A DNA stretch of 64,000 nucleotides. Origin: Azospirillum formosense. Lineage in GTDB: Bacteria; Pseudomonadota; Alphaproteobacteria; Azospirillales; Azospirillaceae. The stretch lies in contig NZ_CP159403.1 of NCBI RefSeq assembly GCF_040500525.1, positions 1,597,001 to 1,661,000 of the forward strand, read 5' to 3'. This document shows, in pieces, positions 11,443-20,413 of this stretch. Numbering within the stretch: the first letter of the stretch is position 1; every line of letters starts with the position of its first letter. The position numbers were made by a program, and so were the translations under genes. Under the pieces are notes generated by a model. That model was not told the DNA's origin. It was given only the letters and a program-made list of their open reading frames with translations, and made no database searches.

Positions 11443-12297
11443 TCACGCGCTCCTGCGCCCCAGAACGCACCGCTCCACCTCGCCCAGATCGCGGAAGACG
11501 CCCGCCGGCTCCAGCCCGGCGGCGACCAGCAGCCCCGCCACGTCCGCCGCCTGCCCCTGCCCGACCTCCAGCCCGGCCAGGCCGCCCGGCAGAAGCAGGT
11601 CCGGCACCTGCGCGGCGATGATCCGGTAGGCGTCCAGCCCGTCGGCACCACCGTCCAACGCGCGCAGCGGATCGTGCTCGCGCACCTCCGGATCGAGGGC
11701 GGCGATGTCGGCGCTGGGGATGTAGGGCGGATTGGAGACGACGACGGCGAACCGCTCGTCCAGCCCGGCGCCCCAGTTGCCGGTCTGGAAGCGCGCCCGC
11801 TCCGCCAGCCCGTTGCGCGCCGCGTTCGCCGTGGCGGCGGCCACCGCTCCGGGGCTGAGATCGACGCCGAGGCCGGTGGCGTTGGGCAGCTCCGCCAGCA
11901 GCGCCAGCAGAATGCAGCCCGTCCCGGTGCCGAGGTCGAGCAGCCGCAGCGGGGCGTTGCGGTCCGGCAGGGCCTTCAGCACCGCCTCGACCAGCGTCTC
12001 GGTGTCGGGCCGCGGCTCCAGCGTGTCGGGGTTGAGGGCGAGGTCGATCGTCCAGAACTCCCGGTGGCCGAGGATGCGCCCGACCGGCTCCCGCGCCGCC
12101 CGCCGTTCCACCAGGGCGAGGAGGCGCGCGGCGTCGGGTTCGGGGACGGGGTCGTTGGCGCGGGTGAACAGGTCGTGGCGGGTGAGGCCCAGCGCGTGCT
12201 CGACGAGCAGGCGCGCGTCGAGATCGGGCGTGTCCACGCCGGCCTCGCGCAGGCGGGCCTCGGCGGTGCGGCGGAGTTGGTGAAGCGTGATGGTCAT
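11443..12297 (-). CDS. prmC: release factor glutamine methyltransferase PrmC (HemK)
   Basis: A 284-aa SAM-dependent enzyme that methylates the glutamine of the GGQ motif in release factors, including PrfA encoded just upstream. The SAM-binding LDLGTGTG (residues 120-127) and the substrate motif NPPY (189-192) are intact. The N-terminal helical domain (about 1-75) is also present. Start ATG is at 12297. A 512-bp repeat/DUF559 block now separates it from prfA. Confidence 0.97.
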   Translation of the reverse strand: MTITLHQLRRTAEARLREAGVDTPDLDARLLVEHALGLTRHDLFTRANDPVPEPDAARLLALVERRAAREPVGRILGHREFWTIDLALNPDTLEPRPDTETLVEAVLKALPDRNAPLRLLDLGTGTGCILLALLAELPNATGLGVDLSPGAVAAATANAARNGLAERARFQTGNWGAGLDERFAVVVSNPPYIPSADIAALDPEVREHDPLRALDGGADGLDAYRIIAAQVPDLLLPGGLAGLEVGQGQAADVAGLLVAAGLEPAGVFRDLGEVERCVLGRRSA

Positions 12298-12402
12298 TGC
12301 CCCCTCCCCAGCCCTCCCCCGCCGTTGGCGGTGGAGGGAGCTTGAACGCTGCGTCGCTTTGTCCCCTCCACCGCGCAGCGGGGGAGGGTTAGGGAGGGGC
12401 CA
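12298..12402. repeat. GC-rich palindromic intergenic element, copy R2
   Basis: A full-length copy of the R1 family. Left arm is CCCCTCCCCAGCCCTCCCCC, right arm GGGGGAGGGTTAGGGAGGGG, with CCGCCGTTGGCGG and CCGCGCAGCGG-type inner hairpins around a unique centre. It abuts the prmC start codon and precedes the DUF559 frame. Confidence 0.8.
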
Positions 12403-12416
12403 ACAGATTGCCCGCC

Positions 12417-12800
12417 ATGCCCCGCATCAAGGAAGACACGCGCGACCGCGCCCGAACCATGTGCCATGTCCCGACCGACGCGGAGCGCAAGCTCTGGGCG
12501 ATTGTGCGGCGGCGCCAGATTGGCGGATGGTACTTTCGGCGTCAGCACCCGATCCCTCCCTACATCGCCGATTTCGCCTGCGTCGAAGCGCGGCTGGTGG
12601 TCGAAGTCGACGGCGGCCAGCACGCCGACTCCGCCTACGACTCCACCCGGGACGAGCATCTGCGGCATCACGGCTGGCGGGTCCTGCGCTTCTGGAACAA
12701 CGACGTGCTGAACAACGCGGAAGGCGTGGCCCGCATGATCGGCGACACGCTCGGCCCCCTCCCCGACCCTCCCCGCCGTTGGCGGTGGAGGGGGAATAGA
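12417..12800 (+). CDS. DUF559 endonuclease-like protein, apparently lacking its own stop codon
   Basis: From ATG 12417 the frame encodes a DUF559 domain of about 112 residues, a Vsr-like restriction-endonuclease fold. Landmarks are DAERKLWAIVRRRQIGGW, FRRQHPIPPYIADFACVEAR, VVEVDGGQH and LRHHGWRVLRFWNNDVL. The candidate catalytic Asp/Glu residues in ADF and VEVDGGQ are intact. After MIGDTLG the frame runs straight into palindromic element R3 (residues LPDPPRRWRWRG). It stays open to 14042, antisense to prfA, so the natural 3' end seems lost or overwritten. I end the feature at R3. Substrate and role are unknown. Confidence 0.6.
12753..12795. repeat. half copy of the palindromic element, R3
   Basis: Only the left half of the family unit is present: CCCCCTCCCCGACCCTCCCC plus the GCCGTTGGCGGTGGAGGGGG hairpin. 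Its inner hairpin sequence is identical to that of R2. R2 and R3 therefore bracket the DUF559 frame, and R3 forms the end of its coding sequence. Confidence 0.7.
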
Positions 12801-12809
12801 CAACCCGCC

Positions 12810-13883
12810 CTATTGCAGCTCCGACAGCCGGGCGGCCTCATCCTCGGCCGTCAGCGCGTCGATCAGCTCGTCCAGCGCCTCGCCGGCCATCACCTTCTCG
12901 ATCTTGTAGAGCGTCAGGTTGATGCGGTGGTCGGTCACCCGGCCCTGCGGGAAGTTGTAGGTGCGGATGCGCTCCGAGCGGTCGCCGGAGCCCACCTGGC
13001 TCTTGCGGTCGGCGGCGCGGGCCTTGTCCTTCTCGGCGCGCTCCCGCTCGTAGAGGCGGGCGCGCAGCACCTTCAGGGCCTTGGCCTTGTTCTTGTGCTG
13101 GCTCTTTTCATCCTGCTGGCTGACCACGAGGCCGGTCGGCAGGTGGGTGATGCGCACCGCGCTGTCCGTCGTGTTCACCGACTGGCCGCCGGGGCCGCTG
13201 GAGCGGAACACGTCGATGCGCAGGTCCTTCTCGTCGATGTGGATGTCCACCTCCTCCGCCTCGGGCAGCACCGCGACGGTGGCGGCGGAGGTGTGGATGC
13301 GCCCCTGCGTCTCGGTCGCCGGGACGCGCTGCACGCGGTGGACGCCCGATTCGAACTTCAGCCGGGCGAAGACGTTGCGCCCGGTGATGTTGGCGATGGC
13401 CTCCTTGTAGCCGCCGATGCCGGTCTCGCTGACCTCCATCGTCTCGAAGCGCCAGCCCTGAAGCCCGGCGTAGCGGCGGTACATCTCGAACAGCTCGGCG
13501 GCGAAGAGGGCCGCCTCGTCGCCGCCGGTGCCGGCGCGCACCTCCAGGATGGCGTTCTTCTCGTCCGCCTCGTCCTTGGGCAGCAGGGAAATCTGCACCC
13601 GGCGCTCCAGGGCGGGAATGCGGCGGGTGAGTTCGGCGAACTCCTCCTCGGCCAGCGCCTTCATGTCGGCGTCGCCCGCCGGGTCGGCGATCATGCCGGC
13701 CAGATCGGCGGCCTCCGCCTTCGCCTTCTTCAGCTCCGCGATGGCCTCGGCCACCGGGGTCAGGTCGGCGTATTCCTTCGACAGCCGGGCGAAGTCCGCC
13801 GGGTCCACCGTCCCCGCCGCCATCGCGTCCCGCAGCTCGTCATGGCGGGCCACGACCCTATTGAACTTCTCGTCCAGGCTCAC
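12810..13883 (-). CDS. prfA: peptide chain release factor 1
   Basis: A 357-aa class I release factor for UAA/UAG. The codon-recognition PAT tripeptide is at residues 188-190. The peptidyl-hydrolysis GGQ is at 232-234, in SSGPGGQSVNTTDSAV. Its start overlaps the end of hemA by 26 bp, a compact arrangement usual for the hemA-prfA-prmC group. Confidence 0.98.
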   Translation of the reverse strand: MSLDEKFNRVVARHDELRDAMAAGTVDPADFARLSKEYADLTPVAEAIAELKKAKAEAADLAGMIADPAGDADMKALAEEEFAELTRRIPALERRVQISLLPKDEADEKNAILEVRAGTGGDEAALFAAELFEMYRRYAGLQGWRFETMEVSETGIGGYKEAIANITGRNVFARLKFESGVHRVQRVPATETQGRIHTSAATVAVLPEAEEVDIHIDEKDLRIDVFRSSGPGGQSVNTTDSAVRITHLPTGLVVSQQDEKSQHKNKAKALKVLRARLYERERAEKDKARAADRKSQVGSGDRSERIRTYNFPQGRVTDHRINLTLYKIEKVMAGEALDELIDALTAEDEAARLSELQ

Positions 13884-15171
13884 GTCGCTCGTCCTTATCC
13901 AAATCGCTCCCGGCGGGCTCGTCCAGCCGGAACAGCCGGAACAGCAGCCGCTCCGCCGCCGCCCGCTCCGCCAGCCCGGCCCCGTCCGGGTCCGCCGCCA
14001 TGGCGCGCAACGCCTCCGACGGACCGTGCAGCAGCCTGTTGACCAGCAGCCGAGTCGCCGACGCCGCGTCCAGCCCCCGCTGCTCGTCCAGCAGGCGCCG
14101 CCGCTCCGTCTCGAAATGCGTCCGCAGCGCCGCCACGGCGGGCACCGCGGCGCGCTCGGCCCGGTGGCGGGCGAAGGCCGCCAGGGCGTCGTCCACGATG
14201 GCCCAGGCCGCCTGGGTCGCCGCCTCGCGCCCCACCCGCCCCTGCAGCGCCACGCGCTCCAGGTCGGCGAGGTCGTAGACGAAGGCCTCGTCCAGCCCGG
14301 TCACGTCCGGGTCCACATCGGCGGGGATCGCCGCGTCCACCACGAACACCGGGCGCCGGCGGCGGCGCTTCAACGCCGCCCCCAACTGCTGTGCGGAGAG
14401 GATATAGCGCCCCAGACCCGCCGCGGTCACCACGATATCCGCGCTGGTCAGCGCCGAATCGAGATCGGCCCAGGGCGCGAAGTGGCTGTCCATGCGCCGC
14501 GCCGCCGCTTCGGCCCGGCGGTCCACCGGGGCGGCGACGATCAGCCGGCCGAGTCCCGCCTCGCGCAGGCCCTCCAGCACCAGGGCGCCCATGTCGCCCA
14601 GCCCCATCAGCAGGCCGGTGCAGCGCCTCAGGTCGCCGTGCAGGTCGCGCGCCACCTGGACCGCGGCGGCGACCAGCGAGGTCGCGCCCTCGGCGATCGG
14701 CGTCTCGCGGCGCACCCGCTTGGCGGCGCCGTAGGCGGCTTGGAGAAGCCCCTCCAGCTCCGGCCCGGACAGGCCGGCGGCGGCGGCGTGGCGGTGGGCG
14801 GCCTTGACCTGCCCCAGGATGTGCGGCTCGCCGACGATCTGGCTGTCGAGCGAGCAGGCGACCGCGAAGACGTGGCGCACCGCCGCCGGACCGGTGAGGG
14901 TGTAGAGCTGCCCGGCGAGGTCGGGCTCGCTCAGCCCCACCCGCTCCGCCATGATCCCGGCGATGGTCAGCGCGGCCTCGTTCGGGCGCTCGTGCACCGC
15001 CTGCACCTCGACCCGGTCGCAGGTGCTGAGCCACATGGCCTGGGTGATGCCGGCGGCGCCCAGCCGCTCCAGCATCGCCGGCACCTCCGCTTCCTCCGTC
15101 GTCAGACGGTCGCGGATCGCGCCGGAGCAGGACCGATGGCTGGCGCCGATGACGAAATAGGAAGCGGTCAC
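13858..15171 (-). CDS. hemA: glutamyl-tRNA reductase
   Basis: A 437-aa protein catalysing the first committed step of C5-pathway tetrapyrrole synthesis: NADPH-dependent reduction of Glu-tRNA to glutamate-1-semialdehyde. Seen are the catalytic Cys in MWLSTCDRVEV, the SLDSQIVGEPHILGQVKAA region, and a nucleotide-binding domain with GLGDMGALVLEGL. The usual TCNRTE is TCDRVE here, a conservative variant. Most Alphaproteobacteria make ALA by the Shemin route, so a C5-route gene is notable. Confidence 0.92.
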   Translation of the reverse strand: MTASYFVIGASHRSCSGAIRDRLTTEEAEVPAMLERLGAAGITQAMWLSTCDRVEVQAVHERPNEAALTIAGIMAERVGLSEPDLAGQLYTLTGPAAVRHVFAVACSLDSQIVGEPHILGQVKAAHRHAAAAGLSGPELEGLLQAAYGAAKRVRRETPIAEGATSLVAAAVQVARDLHGDLRRCTGLLMGLGDMGALVLEGLREAGLGRLIVAAPVDRRAEAAARRMDSHFAPWADLDSALTSADIVVTAAGLGRYILSAQQLGAALKRRRRRPVFVVDAAIPADVDPDVTGLDEAFVYDLADLERVALQGRVGREAATQAAWAIVDDALAAFARHRAERAAVPAVAALRTHFETERRRLLDEQRGLDAASATRLLVNRLLHGPSEALRAMAADPDGAGLAERAAAERLLFRLFRLDEPAGSDLDKDERREPGREVQ

Positions 15172-15286
15172 TCTGACTCTGGCCCAGGCCGCGGCACGGC
15201 CGACAAGGATGGTACGGTTGCCGCGGATTTAAGCACGGATGGCGCGGAGCGTCCCTAGTTCAAATTGTCCGCCCGCGCCGGTTCCG

Positions 15287-16423
15287 TCACTCGGCGGCCG
15301 TCTCCGCCGCTTTTTCGGCCGCTTTGGCGGCCTCGATCTCGGCGGCCTTCTTCTCGACCAGCCCGACGAGATGGTCGACGATGTTCTGGTCCTTCAGCCG
15401 GTGGTCGGTGACGCCGGACAGATAGACCTGATGGGTGTTGTTGCCGCCGCCGGTCAGGCCGATGTCGGTCTCGCGCGCCTCGCCGGGGCCGTTGACCACG
15501 CAGCCGATGACCGACAGGGTCAGCGGCGTGGTGATGTGGGCCAGCCGCGCCTCCAGCGTCTCCACCGTCTTGATGACGTTGAAGTTCTGCCGCGCGCAGC
15601 TCGGGCAGGAGATGACCGTGACGCCGCGCCGCCGCAGGCCCAGCGACTTCAGCATCTCGTAGCCGACCTGGACCTCCTCCGCCGGCTCGGCCGACAGCGA
15701 GACGCGGATGGTGTCGCCGATGCCCGACCACAGCAGCATGCCCAGCCCGATGGACGATTTCACCGTCCCGGCGCGCAGGCCGCCGGCCTCGGTGATGCCG
15801 ATGTGCAGCGGGTAGTCGCAGGCCTCAGCCAGGCCCTGGTAGGCGGCGACGGCCAAAAACACGTCGGACGCCTTCACCGAGATCTTGAACTCGGTGAAGT
15901 CATGGTCCTCCAGGATCTTGGCGTGGTTGAGCGCGCTCTCGACCAGCGCCTCCGGGCAGGGCTCGCCGTACTTTTCCAGCAGGTCCTGCTCCAGCGAGCC
16001 GGCGTTGACGCCGATGCGCATGGAGCAGCCGTAGTCCTTGGCCGCCTTCACCACCTCGCGCACCCGCTCGGCCGAGCCGATGTTGCCGGGGTTGATGCGC
16101 AGGCAGGCCGCCCCGCTCTGCGCCGCCTCGATGGCGCGCTTGTAGTGGAAATGGATGTCCGCGACGATCGGCACCGAGACCTGCGGCACGATCTGCTTCA
16201 GCGCCAGCGCCGACTCCTGGTCGGGGCAGGAGACGCGCACGATGTCGGCGCCAACCCGCTCCGCCGCCTGGATCTGCGCCACCGTCGCCGCCACGTCGGC
16301 GGTCGGCGTGTTGGTCATCGTCTGGACCGAGATCGGCGCATCGCCGCCGACGAGCACATTGCCCACCCGGATCTGGCGGGACTTGCGGCGAAGGATCTGG
16401 CGGTAGGCGCGCACGCTGCTCAT
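15287..16423 (-). CDS. ispG: 4-hydroxy-3-methylbut-2-enyl diphosphate synthase (flavodoxin or ferredoxin dependent)
   Basis: A 378-aa enzyme converting MEcPP to HMBPP in the MEP isoprenoid pathway. The N-terminal TIM-barrel is recognisable from SVQTMTNTPTADV, DIVRVSCPD and ADIHFHYKRAIEAA. The C-terminal 4Fe-4S domain has CPSCAR and GCVVNGPGEA, supplying the three cluster cysteines, with the catalytic Glu following. A Glu/Ala-rich tail of about 20 residues is extra. It follows rodZ on the same strand. Confidence 0.96.
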   Translation of the reverse strand: MSSVRAYRQILRRKSRQIRVGNVLVGGDAPISVQTMTNTPTADVAATVAQIQAAERVGADIVRVSCPDQESALALKQIVPQVSVPIVADIHFHYKRAIEAAQSGAACLRINPGNIGSAERVREVVKAAKDYGCSMRIGVNAGSLEQDLLEKYGEPCPEALVESALNHAKILEDHDFTEFKISVKASDVFLAVAAYQGLAEACDYPLHIGITEAGGLRAGTVKSSIGLGMLLWSGIGDTIRVSLSAEPAEEVQVGYEMLKSLGLRRRGVTVISCPSCARQNFNVIKTVETLEARLAHITTPLTLSVIGCVVNGPGEARETDIGLTGGGNNTHQVYLSGVTDHRLKDQNIVDHLVGLVEKKAAEIEAAKAAEKAAETAAE

Positions 16424-16541
16424 GGGCTGTGGCCTCGGGGCATGAATCGGGTCCGGCGCGATCTTGTAGCGCAGCCGGCGTCACGCCTGAAGTGCGGTCC
16501 GCCGCGCCGGATTCAAGGGAAAAAGCCGTGGATGGTCCGTC

Positions 16542-17894
16542 CTAATGGGCGGGAGCGGCGCCGCGCAGGGTCGGGGCGTGCTGGTCCAGCGACACGTCGC
16601 GCAGCACCTGCCCGACCGCGCCCATCGGCGCGCCGTCCACCCCGTCGGTCACGACGATCAGGCCGCCGGCGTTGCCGGTGCGCACGCGGATGCCCGAGCG
16701 GTCGGGCACGCGGTAGACATCGCCCGGCTTCAGCACGCGGGTGAAGATGATCTCGCCGCTGTTGTCGCGCACCTGGATCCAGCTGTCCTGCGTGGCGCGG
16801 AGCTGGATGCGCGAGGCCGCGTTCTGCGTGCCGTAGACCTTCGAGGGCAGCGCCCCGTCCGCGGCGGCGGGCGGCGCGGCGGGGGCCGCGGGCGGCAGGC
16901 TGGCGATGGCCGGAGCGGCGGGGGTGAGCGGGGTCGGCTCCTGCGTGGCGCCTTCGGACTCGTCGTCCTCGGCCGGCGGCGGCGGCACGTTCACCATGGC
17001 CGAGGAGGCGGCCGAGGGGGCGGCCGGGGAGGAGGCTGACGGGGCGGGCGCCGGAGCCGGGGCCGCGGCGGGGGCGGACGGCTTGGCCGGCGCCGGCAGG
17101 GCCGCCACCGGAGCGGGAGGCGCGGCGGGCTTGGCCGGCGCCGCGGGAGCCGGGGCGGACGGCGCCTGGGCGGACGGGGTGGCGGCGGACGGGAGCGGGG
17201 CGGCGGGAGCCGGCACCGCCGTGGAGGCCCCGCCGGCCGCGGGCGGAGCGGCCGCCGGAGGAACCGCCGGGGCGGACGGAGCTTCCGCCATCACGGTCGG
17301 CACGGACGCCGGGGCGGCCGGCGATTCGGTCGGGGCCGGAAACGCGCCGTTCTGTCCCGCGCTGTTCTGCCCCGCGCCGTTCTGGCCGGCGTTGAAGGGC
17401 AGCGTGTCGAGCAGAGAGACCAGCCGGTCGGGCAGCGCCGGGACCAGATCGACCATCGACCGGTCGGTCGCCGACAGATAGTACCAGCCGCCATAGACGA
17501 TGCCCGCCAGCACCATGGTGCCGAGCAGGACGGTGCCGCCGGGAATGCGGCCTTCCGGCACCGGGGTCGGGAAATAGAGCTGCTGGCTGCGCGTGCGGCC
17601 CGCCGCCTCGTCCTTGTAGCGGGTGAGGATGGTGTCCGGGTCGAGCCCCAGGCATTCCGCGTAGGAGCGCAGGAAGCCGGCGGCGTAGGTGGTGCCCGGC
17701 AGGTCCTCGAAACGCCCCGCCTCGATGGCCTGCAGGTAGGGGTAGCGGATGCGCAGCATCGTCGCGACCTCGCGCAGGTCGTAGCCGAGGCTCTCGCGCG
17801 TCTCGCGCAGGGTGTCGGACACGCTGGGGCCGGTCTGCGCCGCGCCGTCCTGCGCGGGGTCGTAGGAGCCGAAAACCTTGCGCTTGGCCATCAT
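16542..17894 (-). CDS. rodZ: RodZ-like cytoskeletal / helix-turn-helix membrane protein (DUF4115)
   Basis: A 450-aa protein with the RodZ plan. A cytoplasmic Xre-type HTH (about 25-95: TLRETRESLGYDL, RYPYLQAIEAGRFEDLPG) is followed by one transmembrane helix at about 118-140. A long Ala/Pro/Ser-rich periplasmic linker (about 170-350) leads to a DUF4115 beta domain (RATQDSWIQVRDNSGEIIF, KPGDVYRVPD, GNAGGLIVVTDG). RodZ links MreB to the elongasome. The linker is longer than in enteric RodZ. ispG lies downstream on the same strand. Confidence 0.9.
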   Translation of the reverse strand: MMAKRKVFGSYDPAQDGAAQTGPSVSDTLRETRESLGYDLREVATMLRIRYPYLQAIEAGRFEDLPGTTYAAGFLRSYAECLGLDPDTILTRYKDEAAGRTRSQQLYFPTPVPEGRIPGGTVLLGTMVLAGIVYGGWYYLSATDRSMVDLVPALPDRLVSLLDTLPFNAGQNGAGQNSAGQNGAFPAPTESPAAPASVPTVMAEAPSAPAVPPAAAPPAAGGASTAVPAPAAPLPSAATPSAQAPSAPAPAAPAKPAAPPAPVAALPAPAKPSAPAAAPAPAPAPSASSPAAPSAASSAMVNVPPPPAEDDESEGATQEPTPLTPAAPAIASLPPAAPAAPPAAADGALPSKVYGTQNAASRIQLRATQDSWIQVRDNSGEIIFTRVLKPGDVYRVPDRSGIRVRTGNAGGLIVVTDGVDGAPMGAVGQVLRDVSLDQHAPTLRGAAPAH

Positions 17895-18111
17895 CTCAAC
17901 CGTACCGTCGCCTCGGATGACTTATGGTCGCACCCCCGGCATGGGTACGCCAGCCGCGGGGTCGGCGCAACCGGGAAAGACCGCGATCCTGCCCTCTTGT
18001 ATACGCCCTTCGTCCAAACCGCTGTAACAAAACGCCGCCAAGGCGCGCGCCGGCGCCGGATACGGCTCCGGGGTGGAGAAGGCCGCCTTGGGGGTGCCTT
18101 CGGGCATGAGT

Positions 18112-20412
18112 TCAGATGAGGACGCCGTGGTCCTTGGCGAAGCTGCGCAGCTTGTCGCGCAGGCTGTGGTCGCCGCGCAGGTAGAGCCCGTTCATGTACT
18201 GGCGCAGCGCCGCCACGTCGAGCGAGCGCAGCATCGTCTTCACCGGCCCGACCGAGGGCGGCGACATCGACAGGGTGCGGAAGCCGATGCCGATCAGCGC
18301 CATGGCGTCGAGCGGCCGGCCGGCCATTTCGCCGCAGATGCTGACCGGGACGTTGGCGTCGCCGCAGGCCTCGACCAGCCGCCGCAGCAGGCTGAGCATG
18401 GCGGGCGACAGCGGATCGTAGCGCCCGGAGGTGCGCGGGTTTCCGCGGTCGCTGGCGAAGATGTACTGGGTCAGGTCGTTGGAGCCGACCGACAGGAAAT
18501 CCACCCGCGGCAGCAGGGCCGGCAACTGCCAGAGCAGCGCCGGCACCTCGATCATCGTGCCGACGCGCACGCGGCTGGGCGGCTCGCCGCCCTGCCCCTC
18601 CAGCCGGGCGATCTCCAGGTCGAGCAGGCGGCGGGCGGCGTCGAACTCCGCCACCTCGGCGATCATCGGGAACATCACCGACAGCGGACGCCCGGCCGAC
18701 GCCCGCAGCAGGGCGCGCAGCTGCTGGCGCAGCAGCGACGGGTGGTCCAGCCCGATGCGGATGGCCCGCCAGCCGAGCGCCGGATTCTCCTCGCCCTCGC
18801 TGGCCGCGATGTAGGGCAGCATCTTGTCGCCGCCGACGTCGAGCGTGCGGAAGACCACCGGCTTGTCGTCGGTCTGGTCGAGGATGCGCGCATAGAGGTC
18901 GGTCTGCGCGTGGACGTCCGGGTAGGTCGAGCGCACCATGAAGGGGATTTCGGTGCGGTAGAGTCCGATGCCCTCCGCCCCGCTGGCCTTCAGGTGCGGC
19001 AGGTCGATCAGCAGGCCGCAATTGAGCTGGATGGAGATCGGCACGCCGTCCCGCGTCACCGAGGGCAGCGCGCGGATCGCCTCGTACATCTGCTCCTTGC
19101 GGGCGCGCAGGGCCACGGCCTCCGCGAAGGCCATCTGGATGTCCTCCGCCGGGCGGACGAAGGCCTGCCCGTGGTCGCCGTCGACGATCACCGGGTCCAG
19201 CGGCTCGATCCGGTTCAGCGCGTCGGGCGCCTGCACCACCGGGATGTTCAGCGCGCGGGCCACGATGCAGACGTGGCTGGACGGCGAGCCCTCCTCCAGG
19301 ATCACGCCGCGCAGGCGGCGCTGGTCGTAGTCGAGAAGCTCCGCCGGCCCCATGGACCGCGCGACCAGGACGATGTCCTCCGGCAGCGTGCCGCCGTCGG
19401 CCTCCGACTTGCGCCCGGCGAGGTGCTGGAGCAGCCGGTTGGTCAGGTCCTCCAGATCAAGCAGCCGCTCGCGGATGTAGGGGTCGGTCAGGTGGCTCAT
19501 GCGGGCGCGGGTGTCGTTCTGCACCTGCTGCACCGCGCCTTCCGCCGTCAGACCCATGCGGATCGCCTCGCGGATGCGCGACAGCCACCCGCGGTCCTCC
19601 GCGAACATGCGGTAGGTTTCCAGGATGTCCTTGGGCTCGCTCAAGCCCGCCAGCGCCGCCGCGTTCAGCAGGTCGTCGATGGCGCTGTGCATGGTGGCGA
19701 TGGCCGCGTTCAGCCGCGCCAGCTCGCTCTCCGCGTCCTCCGACACCATCTGGCGGATGGTCAGCTGCGGGCGGTGGATCACCGCCAGCCCCATCGCCAG
19801 GCCGCCGGTCAGCGCCGTGCCCGACAGGCGCGCCGGCAGCAGCGCCGGGTCGCCGGTGGAGGCGACCTCCTGCGGGTTGACCAGCTCGCCCTGGGCGACC
19901 AGCTCGGCCACCACCATGGCGATGGTCTGGAGCGTCTCGACCTCGACCTCGGTGTAGCGGCGGCGGTCCTTGTGCTGGATGACCAGGACGCCGCGGACCT
20001 TGCCGCCGCGCAGGATCGGCACGCCGGCCAGCGACAGGAACGGGTCCTCCCCGGTCTCGGGGCGGTAGGCGAAGCTGGGGTGCGACGGCGCGTTGTCCAG
20101 CGCGATGGGCCGCGCGTGGCCGGCGATGTCGCCGACGATGCCCTCGCCCACCCGCAGCCGGGTGTTGTGAACGGCGTCCTGGTTCAGGCCGAGCGTGGAG
20201 AACAGCTCCAGCACCTCGCCCGCCCGCATGACGTAGCAGGAGCAGACGTCCGCCCCCATCTCCATGCCGATCAGGGTGACGATCTTGTCCAGCCGCTCCT
20301 GGCCGGAGCCGGAGCCCGCCATGACGTCGCGCAGCCGCGCCAGCAGGCGGCGCGAGGCGGCGCCGTCGAAGCCCGGCGAGGCGGAGGGGATGTCGCCCAC
20401 GACGCCGTTCAT
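18112..20412 (-). CDS. ptsP: nitrogen PTS enzyme I (EI-Ntr)
   Basis: A 766-aa protein. An N-terminal GAF domain (about 30-170) is fused to a PTS enzyme I module. Its swivel domain carries the phosphorylatable His in EEGSPSSHVCIVAR, and the PEP-binding TIM-barrel includes GIGLYRTEIPFM, FRTLDVGGDK and SICGEMAGRPLDAMAL. It passes phosphate from PEP via NPr to IIA-Ntr (PtsN, encoded at 23.8 kb). In NifA-type bacteria the GAF domain senses glutamine or 2-oxoglutarate. The NPr gene is not in the window. Confidence 0.96.
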   Translation of the reverse strand: MNGVVGDIPSASPGFDGAASRRLLARLRDVMAGSGSGQERLDKIVTLIGMEMGADVCSCYVMRAGEVLELFSTLGLNQDAVHNTRLRVGEGIVGDIAGHARPIALDNAPSHPSFAYRPETGEDPFLSLAGVPILRGGKVRGVLVIQHKDRRRYTEVEVETLQTIAMVVAELVAQGELVNPQEVASTGDPALLPARLSGTALTGGLAMGLAVIHRPQLTIRQMVSEDAESELARLNAAIATMHSAIDDLLNAAALAGLSEPKDILETYRMFAEDRGWLSRIREAIRMGLTAEGAVQQVQNDTRARMSHLTDPYIRERLLDLEDLTNRLLQHLAGRKSEADGGTLPEDIVLVARSMGPAELLDYDQRRLRGVILEEGSPSSHVCIVARALNIPVVQAPDALNRIEPLDPVIVDGDHGQAFVRPAEDIQMAFAEAVALRARKEQMYEAIRALPSVTRDGVPISIQLNCGLLIDLPHLKASGAEGIGLYRTEIPFMVRSTYPDVHAQTDLYARILDQTDDKPVVFRTLDVGGDKMLPYIAASEGEENPALGWRAIRIGLDHPSLLRQQLRALLRASAGRPLSVMFPMIAEVAEFDAARRLLDLEIARLEGQGGEPPSRVRVGTMIEVPALLWQLPALLPRVDFLSVGSNDLTQYIFASDRGNPRTSGRYDPLSPAMLSLLRRLVEACGDANVPVSICGEMAGRPLDAMALIGIGFRTLSMSPPSVGPVKTMLRSLDVAALRQYMNGLYLRGDHSLRDKLRSFAKDHGVLI

Positions 20413-20413
20413 C

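Noticed and set aside
17922..18107. 61-codon frame just downstream of ptsP
   Set aside because: Begins five bases after the ptsP stop, but has no good ribosome-binding site, domain or signal. Too weak to call.
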